Source of the DNA: Craspedostauros australis | Taxonomy: Eukaryota > Bacillariophyta > Bacillariophyceae > Mastogloiales > Achnanthaceae | Assembly: GCA_026770025.1 (NCBI GenBank) | Contig: JAMXDE010000008.1 | Location: 620,001-684,000, forward strand | DNA: 64,000 nt | Reading direction: 5' to 3' | Made by a program: the position numbers and the translations under genes | Notes under the pieces: generated by a model | Database searches by the model: none | What the model was told of the DNA's origin: nothing | What the model saw: only the letters and a program-made list of their open reading frames with translations | Shown: positions 1 to 9,169 of the stretch, piece after piece | How positions within the stretch are numbered: position 1 is the stretch's first letter | Layout: every line of letters begins with the position of its first letter

Positions 1-2
1 AC

Positions 3-308
3 AGCCGTGGTGACACCCCCCTTCATGTGGCATGCAGCTGTGGCGACCTGGGGGGTGCGAAGTACCTCATCGAATCATGTGGGGTTGACATCAACTGCAA
101 AAACAACGATGGTGACACCCCCCTCCATTGGGCATGCCGCAATAGCCACCTGGAGTGTGTGAAGTACCTCATCGAATCAGCCAATGCCGATACCGACATC
201 CAAAACAACAACGACGAAACACCCGTCGATTTGATCAACGGAAAGCATGACGCCAAAATCCAGAGATTGGGCATGAGACGTCCCAGTCACCGCAGCCCAC
301 AACTGTAA
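3..308 (+). pseudogene. Ankyrin-repeat protein, 5'-truncated and probably broken
   Basis: The reading frame is open from the window edge and encodes two ankyrin repeats, each with the GDTPLH turn followed by an A-C...KYLIES helix pair. A degenerate third repeat (ETPVDL) ends at a TAA. Read past that stop, the DNA encodes a Q/E-rich coil (309 to about 396) and then, after a +1 shift, further Q/E/K-rich coil (about 385-470). This suggests an ankyrin plus coiled-coil protein whose 3' part carries a stop and a frameshift. Ankyrin repeats mediate protein-protein contacts and no specific partner can be inferred. The true start lies upstream of the window. It could instead be an intact gene ending at 308 with the coil as coincidence, or an intron could hide the break. 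The ankyrin call is firm; the pseudogene call is moderate. Confidence 0.6.
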
Positions 309-978
309 CAACGCTTGCAACAAAACGAGCAAGACAATGAACAACCACAAGAACAGTTGTATCAACAAGTTGAAGCTGAAGGAACAAGAGAATGAACAAC
401 TGCAACAACAGTTGAGACAGCAGTTGAAGCGGAAGAAGCAAGAAAATGAACACAAACGCTGTAGCCACAAGAGGACCAACATCAGCATTGGAGAAGACCG
501 GCCCACATCCTTCCAAACTGAGAACAGGACGGACACCATGTTCTTGTGTGGACAGGGCGACTAACAGCAACGAATCAAGGCAAACTCCGAAGTCCTCATG
601 ATCATTGTCCCCTCCATTCAGACACTGATCGATGAAGGAATCCAACATCACCACGCAAACGATGGCACCCAAGACGGCGTGCCCCCATACAAGTAACCAT
701 CCCTCGTCCCAATGTTGTTTGTTTTCTTGCTTCGATGATGTGTTCGTAGGGCAAGTTGTGTTGCATGACTGTTTAATCATTAACCGCTAATTACCTGTTA
801 CTCCAACTTTGGCGGGTTGAGCCAATTCAACACAAGAAATGACCAATCTGCGTCCAAGAGACGGATCGAACACAAACACAAACCCAGCATCACAACATCA
901 CACGAGAGAGATCGCCATCAACGCAAGCAAGAAGAAGCACAAGATGCCAACTTGGCGCAACTGCTGGCGATCCGATCG
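309..978. other. Intergenic region with Q/E-rich coding relic
   Basis: 309-470 holds the Q/E/K-rich coil remnant described for the ankyrin gene. From 470 to 978 I see no convincing gene. The frame of the downstream sulfotransferase is open from 784 but has no ATG before 979, so a short upstream exon cannot be excluded. Confidence 0.4.
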
Positions 979-2268
979 ATGAAGCGCGATGTCAGAGCAT
1001 CCAAGAGAAACAGAACGACGGCGTTTCCAATCAGGTGGTTGATCTACGCCTTGCTCTCCCTTTGCGCAATCACCGTGTGCTTCATCGTTTGGTCGTCGCA
1101 TGCTGTCATTGGGTGGCATACTCCTGCGCCTGCGAGTGCGAGTGCGAGTACACACCTTCATCATCATGATCGACCAGATGGGGTGGACTTCCCTGGATCC
1201 CGTTCCACGACCTTGCAGCAGCCTCCGAGTGGCCGAAGCAACGTGAAAGAATCATCAGCAACCGCCCAATCCTCTGCACGACCGCTCTGGAATGGCACGC
1301 TGCCCAACATGGCAAAGACCGGAGGCCTGATATTCTTCTTGCATGTGCCCAAAACGGGCGGAACCACGATCCGCGACTTCTTCGCAAGTCCGATCATGTC
1401 CACGAGGGTGCAATATCTCGTGGGGACCTGGAGGATCCACTTTGAGTGTGCTGTGCCCATCATTGACAGCTATCTGCTGCACAACGAGACCAGCAACGCG
1501 ACAACGAAGAAGGCACGACGCCGCATCCTCTTCGTCGAGGTTCATGGCATGGACAATTACAACGCCCTGGAGTTGGAGCCCTACCTTCTGCGATGGAGGC
1601 GGCAGGCGGCGCACAACGGCGTGCCGTTCTTTGCCTTCACCGTCCTGCGCGACCCCATCGCCGCCCAAGTTTCCTTCTTCAACTACTACTTCGCACCCAA
1701 CCGTGATTGCCGATTCCGACCATCCCACGCCAACCTCTCCGACGCGCAACGCTTGCTGCAAGTCTCCTACGACAATCCCCAATGCCTCTTCCTGGCGCGC
1801 GGCGAACGTACATTCGGTGATCGCCCCGCCTGTCCCGAACTCGACGCGCCGCAACATTGCGACGTGCAAGGCGGCACGCATCATGGGCGCTGGAACCGCG
1901 ACGCGGTATCATCACAACTCCATGCCACCAAGAAGGAATATCCATGGATCGAGATGGCCGACCAGCGCAGCAATTTGACGCAACATGAATGCGACCGCGT
2001 CTGGCGCACGTTGCAACGCACGATGGATTGGATCGGCCGCACGCAACGTCTGTCGCGCGAGACGCTGCCCTTGTTGCATCGGCTCGTTTACGGCAGCGCG
2101 CAGCGAGCGGGATTCACCCCGGTGGGCAAGCCGTCGGCGGTAACGACTCTGAAAGTGAAGGATCTGTCTGATGCAATCGTGGAAGGGCTCTTGCAGAAGT
2201 CGAGATGGGATCAAGAATTGTTGCGGCGTGTGGAAGCGGTGTACAACTATGATGGTGGGGTGGTGTAG
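979..2268 (+). CDS. Type II membrane sulfotransferase (Sulfotransfer_2-like)
   Basis: A 429-aa protein predicted to transfer sulfate from PAPS to a carbohydrate in the Golgi lumen. The first in-frame ATG (979) gives a short basic cytosolic tail and one hydrophobic segment at about residues 19-40, the usual type II Golgi topology. Next comes a Ser/Thr/His-rich stem. The 5'-phosphosulfate-binding loop is FLHVPKTGGTTI (about residues 117-128) and the 3'-phosphate-binding segment is TVLRDPIAAQVSFF (about 220-233); both are diagnostic for heparan/chondroitin-type sulfotransferases. Several N-x-S/T sites (NGT, NET, NAT, NLS, NLT) suit a luminal glycoprotein. It ends with TAG. The frame stays open upstream to 784 without an ATG, so a spliced N-terminal extension is possible. 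The acceptor substrate cannot be deduced. A second, only distantly related sulfotransferase lies at 25.4 kb. Confidence 0.85.
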   Translation: MKRDVRASKRNRTTAFPIRWLIYALLSLCAITVCFIVWSSHAVIGWHTPAPASASASTHLHHHDRPDGVDFPGSRSTTLQQPPSGRSNVKESSATAQSSARPLWNGTLPNMAKTGGLIFFLHVPKTGGTTIRDFFASPIMSTRVQYLVGTWRIHFECAVPIIDSYLLHNETSNATTKKARRRILFVEVHGMDNYNALELEPYLLRWRRQAAHNGVPFFAFTVLRDPIAAQVSFFNYYFAPNRDCRFRPSHANLSDAQRLLQVSYDNPQCLFLARGERTFGDRPACPELDAPQHCDVQGGTHHGRWNRDAVSSQLHATKKEYPWIEMADQRSNLTQHECDRVWRTLQRTMDWIGRTQRLSRETLPLLHRLVYGSAQRAGFTPVGKPSAVTTLKVKDLSDAIVEGLLQKSRWDQELLRRVEAVYNYDGGVV

Positions 2269-2429
2269 CATGTATAATAGAAATTAGGAACATCAAATGA
2301 GAATGGAGAGTGAGAGTGTGCTTAATTCTGTTACTCCGTGTCCACGAATTGCAGTTGAGCATAATGTGATCGTATTAGATTGTATTGTGTGAGTCAACGA
2401 TACTCCGTAGAATACTCCATTCCACCGGT

Positions 2430-4037
2430 CTACGCACTGCCGCCATGCTTGGTCATCGCAAAATCATCGCTGGACAACGTCCCATCGCGGCCCGTATCGA
2501 GAATATCAAAGAAGAAATCGATCTCGCGTTCATTCATGAGCTCGTCCTTGCCATGCCGCGCCGTCAATAGATGCTTCTTAAATGCGGCGCGATCCAACCG
2601 CACGCCGCCTTCCAACATGCGCTTGATGGCGTAATCCAACGCGCACATATCCGACAACGCGTTGGTGAGCGTCTCAATCTCGACGATGCGTTGCGCCGCA
2701 CGCTGTTGCAGGGCCTTGCCGCTGAGGTAGTTGAGGGCCGTGCCGGCGACGATGGCCGACGTGCTGCAGGACGCCGCGACGACGATTCCGAAGGCCGGCA
2801 AGGTGTCTTCGAAGCCGTGCACGAGGTTCATGCCGAAGAATCCCGCGATGGCCGTGGCCCAGCCGATGGAGACGCCGGCGATGCCGACCATGACGTTGAC
2901 CTGGACCATGCGGTTGCGGTAGCCGGCCAAGGCCAGCGTGACGAATTCCTGTTTCGATTGGATGCGTTTCAATAAGTAGCGGATCTCCTCGAGATTGTTG
3001 CTGAGCTGTCGCGCGTAGCCGCCCATGAGGAGCTCGACCTGGGGATGTCGTTTGGAGACGTCGACGGGGATGCCCGTTGCGCGTGCTTGGGATTGTTCCG
3101 TGAGGAGGAGGTGGACCATCTCCTCGTCGTCGTTGAGGATGGTGGTGAGGCAGTCCAAGGATTGCTGCACCTGGAGTTCGAAGGATTGCAGGCTGTCCTT
3201 GAGGGGGACGAGCTGGTGGACGCCCGTGTCGGAGAAGACTTCCTCGTGGATCTTGCCAAGGAAGTCGTCGACGACGGGCTCGTAGAGTCGGATGCGTCGT
3301 CGGAATGTGTCGCATGTGGCCTTCAAGACTGCCTCCAGGAAGATGAGTTCTGGCGCGTCGCTATAGTTGTCGCTATAGTTGTCGCTATAGTTGTCGCTGT
3401 GGATGTCGTTTGGAGTGAGTGAGAGGGATGGTGATGATGGCGATGATGGCTGTGACGGCATGGTCGATTGGTCGGTGGAAGCGTCATCTATGTCAACATT
3501 ATCATCCATACCAGCACTATCAATCACACTATCACTGCCACTATCACCATCATCCATATCAATCACACTATCATCCATACCATCATCCACACCATCAACA
3601 CCCCCACCGCCCACCCCCACCAACCCATAAGCCGCCGCAAGATCATTGGCGAAATCTTTGGCGATCGGAAGATGGGCATCAAGGACGATGACGCAATTGG
3701 TGGAGGCGACGGCGCGGATATTCCCGAAGCTGAGCAGGATGGAATCGGTGCGCGGCAAGATGGCCGTGGGAGGATGTCGTGCCGAGAGACGTCGTTGATG
3801 ACGATCGCGCAGATCGAGGGATATGAGATCACGTGGCATGATGGAGGTCTTGCGCCAGATCTCTGCAGGTCGGAGATTGACTTTGTCGATATGTCCATCG
3901 TATTGGACTTTGATGACTTTGAAGGTATCGTCGTTGGTGCTGAAGCGGCGTGCGGCCGTTGCGCGGCTTTGCCATATCAGTATGCGATGCTGGCGTCCCA
4001 CGACGGTGCGGAAGATCGTGGATCTCATCTTGCTCAT
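2430..4037 (-). CDS. CorA/Mrs2-type Mg2+ channel with acidic loop and C-terminal EF-hand
   Basis: A 535-aa protein of the CorA/Mrs2/Alr1 family, which conducts Mg2+ across the inner mitochondrial or plasma membrane. The signature GMN is at about residues 402-404 (FFGMNL), at the end of the first membrane helix (VMVGIAGVSIGWATAIAGFF). A second hydrophobic helix follows (FGIVVAASCSTSAIVAGTAL), giving the usual two-TM topology. The start at 4037 gives a basic, Ser/Arg-rich leader (MSKMRSTIFRTVVGRQ) consistent with mitochondrial import. Two features are unusual. A D/S-rich insert at about residues 140-230 ends in four DNYS units encoded by a 12-bp tandem repeat (3359-3399). The C-terminus carries one EF-hand loop of the form D-x-G-x-D-G-x-L (about residue 514 onward), suggesting Ca2+ sensing. 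Stop TAG. Family confidence is high; location and Ca2+ control are inferred. Confidence 0.85.
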   Translation of the reverse strand: MSKMRSTIFRTVVGRQHRILIWQSRATAARRFSTNDDTFKVIKVQYDGHIDKVNLRPAEIWRKTSIMPRDLISLDLRDRHQRRLSARHPPTAILPRTDSILLSFGNIRAVASTNCVIVLDAHLPIAKDFANDLAAAYGLVGVGGGGVDGVDDGMDDSVIDMDDGDSGSDSVIDSAGMDDNVDIDDASTDQSTMPSQPSSPSSPSLSLTPNDIHSDNYSDNYSDNYSDAPELIFLEAVLKATCDTFRRRIRLYEPVVDDFLGKIHEEVFSDTGVHQLVPLKDSLQSFELQVQQSLDCLTTILNDDEEMVHLLLTEQSQARATGIPVDVSKRHPQVELLMGGYARQLSNNLEEIRYLLKRIQSKQEFVTLALAGYRNRMVQVNVMVGIAGVSIGWATAIAGFFGMNLVHGFEDTLPAFGIVVAASCSTSAIVAGTALNYLSGKALQQRAAQRIVEIETLTNALSDMCALDYAIKRMLEGGVRLDRAAFKKHLLTARHGKDELMNEREIDFFFDILDTGRDGTLSSDDFAMTKHGGSA

Positions 4038-4363
4038 GTTGTTTGTGGATGGTTTTTGTGTGTAAATTTGACGCGTGTTTCGAAACCAAGAAAACGATGC
4101 TGTTGGCGCCAACTGTGGCAAGACTTGCGCACGAGGATTGGTTGGCAGTAGCACGCAGTCGTAGTTATTGTATCGTATCGTATTATATGAGATATGTTGT
4201 ATAGTTATTAATGGAATGGAGTGATGTCCATCTTCATAGCTACAGAGAGAGTCACGCCGTGTTCACGTCACACAGCTCCTCAACTTTGTAGAGAGAGAGA
4301 GACTAGCGCATAGTACGATACTATACTCAAGATCGCTGCACCGCCATATACATATCGACAGAA

Positions 4364-5566
4364 CTACACCGCGTGCGCCGCGCGCAACACTTGCTGCTGC
4401 GTCGCATCCAGAACCTTACGAACATCCAACCCGACCCCGATCGTCGCATCCGCGCAATGCTCGTTGGCCGGCGAGATGGTCTGACACGCCGTGCAGTAGA
4501 CCGCGCCGACATCGCGCAACGAGGCCAATTGCAGATCGCATCCCCAACATTTGTAGACGCGATGTTCGTCCAACGAGACGGCCGCGCGGGTCTCGCTTTC
4601 GCATCGCATCGTCATGGTGCCGCCGTGTCCGACGTCGACGACGCGCGACGTATTGTTGAACTCGTGTGGTTCGTTGGCCGGATTGACGGAGCGGTCCATC
4701 GTGATCGTTTGGCCGATGAGGTTGTCGTTGCGACGATTGGTGGAGCGGACGGGCGTCGCGGTGGGCAGCTCCGAGTCTGGTTTGGGTTTGCCGTACGTGG
4801 TGCGTTCGAAGAAGAGTTCGGAGATGGTGGAGCACGCGGATAGCTCGTCCTTCAAGACGACGTTGATCTCGTCCGGCACGGGCATGTCCTTCGACAGTTT
4901 GCCGTGTGCTGGTTTGGCGCCGCTGTTGTTGTTGTTGCGGTTCTGCTGCTGTTGCTCGTACTGCCTCTTGCCCTCCGTCTGCGCCAGCTTGAGCATCTCC
5001 ATCTGTTCCGCCATAGATTGTCGCTGATGCTGTCTGGTTGACTCCTGCGGCATCTGCGGTTGTTCGAAGGATTGGTAGGCATCATTCTGGTACTGCTGCT
5101 GAGGAAAGTGATTGGATGGACTCTGCCACTGCGACTGTTGCTGTGTGCGATTGCCTCCGGTGATGCGCGCCGACGTCCAAACAGCGTCGTGATCGCAGTC
5201 CACGGCGGTCTCCAGAACCATGCTCAACTCCGGATACAGTCTGCTGGCATCTTTCCTCCTTCTCCTGGCTGTGTATTGGTTGCCTTGCGACGTCTGCCGA
5301 CCCAGCGAGGGCAGCTGCTGCCTATGTGACGACGACGACGAGAGGAGGTTGGAGACATCCCAGGTGCGGCCCGATACCTCCAGTCGCAGGCCAGATGCAT
5401 GCGGAGACATCGTCTGCATGTGCAAATGTGAAGGCGCGTGCGAAAGCATGTGGGAGGATGGCGTCTCCACCTGCATGAAGCCACCCGCGTGCTGCGGAAC
5501 GTGCTGCTGCTGATAGTACTGCCACTGCTGATACTCGTACTGCTGATGCTGGTAGTGATGGTCCAT
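4364..5566 (-). CDS. Q/H-rich protein with C-terminal zinc ribbon, paralog of 9170-10612
   Basis: A 400-aa protein starting at a clear ATG and ending in TAG. The N-terminal ~65 residues are Q/H/Y-rich and disordered. A short conserved block begins at WDVSNL (69-74), followed by an S-rich stretch and an RRRRKDASRLYP segment. The middle is Q/N-rich. Near the C-terminus, residues 340-361 form a CxxC...CxxC ribbon (CWGC...CTAC followed by QTISP) resembling LSD1-type or single zinc-ribbon folds. The same order of elements (WDVSNL, basic/LYP block, CxxC ribbon followed by MSP/ISP) occurs in the gene at 9.2 kb, so the two are paralogs. I do not recognise a named family. Low-complexity Q tracts and a zinc ribbon could suit a nuclear or RNP-associated role, but that is speculation. 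Confidence 0.7.
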   Translation of the reverse strand: MDHHYQHQQYEYQQWQYYQQQHVPQHAGGFMQVETPSSHMLSHAPSHLHMQTMSPHASGLRLEVSGRTWDVSNLLSSSSSHRQQLPSLGRQTSQGNQYTARRRRKDASRLYPELSMVLETAVDCDHDAVWTSARITGGNRTQQQSQWQSPSNHFPQQQYQNDAYQSFEQPQMPQESTRQHQRQSMAEQMEMLKLAQTEGKRQYEQQQQNRNNNNSGAKPAHGKLSKDMPVPDEINVVLKDELSACSTISELFFERTTYGKPKPDSELPTATPVRSTNRRNDNLIGQTITMDRSVNPANEPHEFNNTSRVVDVGHGGTMTMRCESETRAAVSLDEHRVYKCWGCDLQLASLRDVGAVYCTACQTISPANEHCADATIGVGLDVRKVLDATQQQVLRAAHAV

Positions 5567-7343
5567 GATCGCAAGGCCACGAACTTGAAGCCTGTGATCG
5601 TTGCCGGTTGATGGCTGGTTGCTGAGAGAGTCTGCTCCGCAGTTGTTTCTCTCGCGAGTTGCTTTTATGGACTCGTTCTATGGATGCCTCTGGACAGGCC
5701 GCTTCGGACACAGTAACCGGTCTCAAGATGGGTTGCGTCCTATTCGTCTTTCTCTTCTTCTTGCTGCCTCCTCTGTTGCACGATGCTGCTTGATCTAATT
5801 TGTGCTGCCGAACTGAACAATTGCGAAGTCCCCACACGTCGTCTCTGTCTCTCTCGATGTTGTTGCTATGTTCGTCTCTTCTGGGGTTGCAAACTGGACA
5901 GAGCGGTGATGATAATGGTGATGATAATGGTGGCGGCAATGGAGGCCAAACTACCACTTGCGATTCTCGTTGTGCGCACGCTGAGAAGCGATACTGTTGC
6001 GCCCACGTGAACAGCAACGCGCGACTCCGTGGCAGGTAGTAGAGAATTGATGCACTTCCTACGAACCTGAATTGTCCACGGCAAACGTGTTTGAAGCTGC
6101 GTGTCTCCACCAATCCTTCTGGTTCGTCTCCACTTCGATCGTCGCCTTGGCTCGTCTCGCCTTGGACTCTTTGGAGGTTTGCTGCGGTCTCCTCAACACT
6201 GGATGACTCGACTCTATTCTGCTCTAACTACTTGCTTGTGTCGTTTGATGCCCATGTCTCGTGTTTTGGCTCTGTGCTTGTCGCGATGTTTGATTTCCTT
6301 GTGTGACCACTGCCTGCGCAGTGTCGCATTGCGCTGCGCTGGTAGCACAGCACTCTGCCAGCGTTGCACGCGTTGGCTGGTATCGCTAGCTCTGTCCTGG
6401 TCACGCAAAAAACAAAAACACGCCGCTGCGTGCAACACAACCACTTCCTGTACTCTGCGATGTCAGTCTTGAGCGTTGTGCGCGTTGTTGTTGTTTTTCG
6501 CCGCCCAAAAGTCGACGCCTCAGCGACATTCGTTACTACCTGAGCCCTTTTGTGCAACTTGGCTTTTCTTTTTCCTTCCATTGCCGCTTCTCATCGTCGT
6601 TGCGGTTGAACCACGCTGACGGCACGCTCTGGTCGTATTCTTCGCAGTCCCACTTCTATTACTACACGCAACTACCCGGTTGAGCGCTTCTCGTTGCGAG
6701 GTGTCCCACATGAGTGAGAATAGTCGACGTTGATACTGTCGAATTGCTCCGTTTTCGCCTTGCGCCCTTCGTCTTGACGTTTCCATAAGCAACATAAGTC
6801 GCATAGAGCTCCTTGTGGACAGAATGGAATACAACGCCGGTATTTGGCACGCTCTCGGTTATATGCACCTTGAATCAAGGATACACATACTTATGTTCCA
6901 CCCAAGAACGAGGACAAATTCGTGCTCTATCACACTTGTCTTCGTACTGTCGGACTGTACACCACTACCCCAAAGTCCGTTGAAATTCGACATCGGAACC
7001 GCATACATTTTTATCGTTCGGAAAATGACAAACTGCATGCAGCACCCAAAGGATTTGTTTTGCAGAGGAACCGATCTGATCAGCACAACCGCCGTTGTTG
7101 GAAAGTCGGATATCGTCGAAGTGGTGGCAAAGTTGGAAGTGTTCCATTGTTGTTTGGAGTTGAAATGATCACGTCGTGATACGTCGCACAGAGAGAGAGA
7201 TCAAACCACAACTCTCGTTCTTCGTCTTCCTGTGGCAGAACAGTCATCGTTGGTTGCCACACATCATGTGTTCATCCAATGTCCACAACCGACAAGTTCT
7301 CATAACCGCGCCGCTACTCATAATCAGTGCTCATTTTCTTACT
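5567..7343. other. Intergenic, no gene recognised
   Basis: Open frames here are short, non-ATG or low-complexity, and none has a recognisable motif. The region includes the likely 5' leader of the Q-rich gene and a GATGATAATGGT-like low-complexity patch (5908-5945). I see nothing else. Confidence 0.4.
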
Positions 7344-8300
7344 CTAGGATTCAAATGACACCGACGACGACGACGCAACGGGCTTGCTCTTGCCAGGTAC
7401 CGCGGGCCGCGGACGATCGGGATAATTGCCGCGCGACAGCTGCCCACCGTCCAAGATCCACACGGTGCCCGTCAGCCACTCGTTCGTGATCATCGTCATG
7501 GTGGCATTGGCAACGTCCGCGACGCTGCCCAACCGATCCGTCGGCAGCTTGGCCTTCCACATGTCCGTCACGGCGGGATCCGCGAAGGCCGCTTGCGTGC
7601 GTTCCACCGGCACGACGCCGGGAGCGATGGCGTTGACGCGGATGCCGTCGGCGGCCCATTCCAATGCCAGGCACCGCGTGAGGCTGTCGAGCGCCGCCTT
7701 CGATGCGGCGTAAGCGCCCATGTACTCGACGGAGCGCTCGCCGTGGATGGAGGAGACGTTGATGATGACGCCGTTCTGGGGAATGCCGTCGGTGCAACTC
7801 CTGGCATCGTCACCACTGTCGTCGCCGTCGTCGTCGTTGTGCACATCCAATATTGGCATCATCCTTTGCTTGATGAGCTTGGACAGCAGAAGCGGCGCAT
7901 GCACGTTGACCTGCAGCGTCTCATGCCACAACGACACGTCGTCGTCGTCATCTTCCAACGCCATCTTCGTGATGATCCCAGCGTTGTTGATGAGGATATC
8001 GATATTGCCGTCCTGCGGCAGCACGTCGTGCACCATGCGGCGGATATTCTCGTTGCTGCGGAAATCGCATTGCACGACGCCCAAACAGCAGCCACCGTGG
8101 TCCTCGATGTGCTGCTTCGTCTGCAACGCACCGTCGCGTCGTTCGTTGTAATGCACGATCACCTTCGCACCCTCGGAAGCCAGCCGTTTGGCGATGCCCG
8201 CGCCGATGCCACCCGATGCGCCCGTCACCAGCGCCGTCTTTCCTTTCACGCTGTAGGCGTGTGCGGCCGTTGCGATGAGAAACGCAATCAAGAGACGCAT
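7344..8300 (-). CDS. Short-chain dehydrogenase/reductase with signal peptide
   Basis: A 318-aa classical SDR that oxidises or reduces an alcohol/carbonyl with NAD(P)(H). The ATG at 8300 gives MRLLIAFLIATAAHA, a good signal peptide. An ATG six codons further upstream (8318) is the alternative start. Motifs in order: cofactor loop TGASGGIG, NNAG at the end of beta-4, catalytic Ser in INVSS, and YAASK carrying the catalytic Tyr and Lys. The C-terminal GxxxDGG-type motif is present as WILDGG. Two acidic inserts (DDDDDV and a D-rich stretch before CTDGIPQNG) are not part of the core fold. The presence of Arg after the second beta strand (HYNERRD) hints at NADPH preference. A signal peptide on a classical SDR points to the ER, secretory path or a complex plastid. 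Substrate unknown. Stop TAG. Confidence 0.85.
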   Translation of the reverse strand: MRLLIAFLIATAAHAYSVKGKTALVTGASGGIGAGIAKRLASEGAKVIVHYNERRDGALQTKQHIEDHGGCCLGVVQCDFRSNENIRRMVHDVLPQDGNIDILINNAGIITKMALEDDDDDVSLWHETLQVNVHAPLLLSKLIKQRMMPILDVHNDDDGDDSGDDARSCTDGIPQNGVIINVSSIHGERSVEYMGAYAASKAALDSLTRCLALEWAADGIRVNAIAPGVVPVERTQAAFADPAVTDMWKAKLPTDRLGSVADVANATMTMITNEWLTGTVWILDGGQLSRGNYPDRPRPAVPGKSKPVASSSSVSFES

Positions 8301-8318
8301 GGTTGGGCTGCAGAACAT

Positions 8319-9169
8319 CGGTGTGTGTGTACGTGTGTGTGTGTGGTCTTTGGGAGTGCTTGCTTTGCGCGTGCGCGTGAGCCTACGGGTGTGTGGATAG
8401 GTCCGATGCAGATACGCAGAGTGCACAAGAGGAGGTGGGGGATGATGCCAATGATCTGTGATGTGTTGATGTCGCAGAACTTTTTGATTTTTGTTTTGAT
8501 TGGGAGTCAGCAACATCATCTTTTCTTTGGTCGTCAGAACATTTGACATCAGACACCCGAACGCGTCTGTCCGTCGACCGTTGGAAGCATCCAACACAAG
8601 ACAAAAGAGACGGACCAAGTCTCGACAAGAAACATCGTCCATCACGAACAACTGTTCGCGCCACCCCCTACGATCAGAGCGAAGCGGTGCTATTCTCACA
8701 CACAACCCTGTGCTTGACGCTGTTGGACGAATGCAAACGGCGTTGATTGTCGCTCGAGGCGACGGTCCGATGGATACTGTCCTTCACGGGGGGAATGTGA
8801 CCATTGTGCGTGGATACACGCTTGCATGATCATCGTCGTGCATGTTTGGCGTCTTCCACATTCGCGCGAGTTTGTGATGGGACCAACAAACGCGCACGAT
8901 GGCAAGATGCATCTCTCCTTGTCTTGTCCGCCACTGGTGCGTCCAACTCCAGCAGTACCTGCTCCCCCATCGCATCTCAAGGGGTGAAGCGCATTTTGCG
9001 CATCCACGGCAACTCCGAATGAGAAGGAATGTGTTGCAGCTTCTTCTCCGCTGCGACCATGCACAGCGCCCATTCCCGGCCTTGCTGTACTACCACCATC
9101 AGCTCCTTCTCGTCGGATGAATACAAAAACGGTTGCGATTCTATCGTACTGTATTCTCTAGTGTGTAGT
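8319..9169. other. Intergenic, no gene recognised
   Basis: The start of this stretch (8321-8345) is a GT-rich low-complexity tract in the presumed SDR leader. The remainder shows no frame with recognisable protein features on either strand. Confidence 0.4.

Noticed and set aside
31-308. Bacterial-style GTG or TTG starts for several genes
   Set aside because: The organism is eukaryotic. For the first sulfotransferase, Mg2+ channel, CTP synthase and kinesin, ATG starts or spliced first exons explain the frames better.
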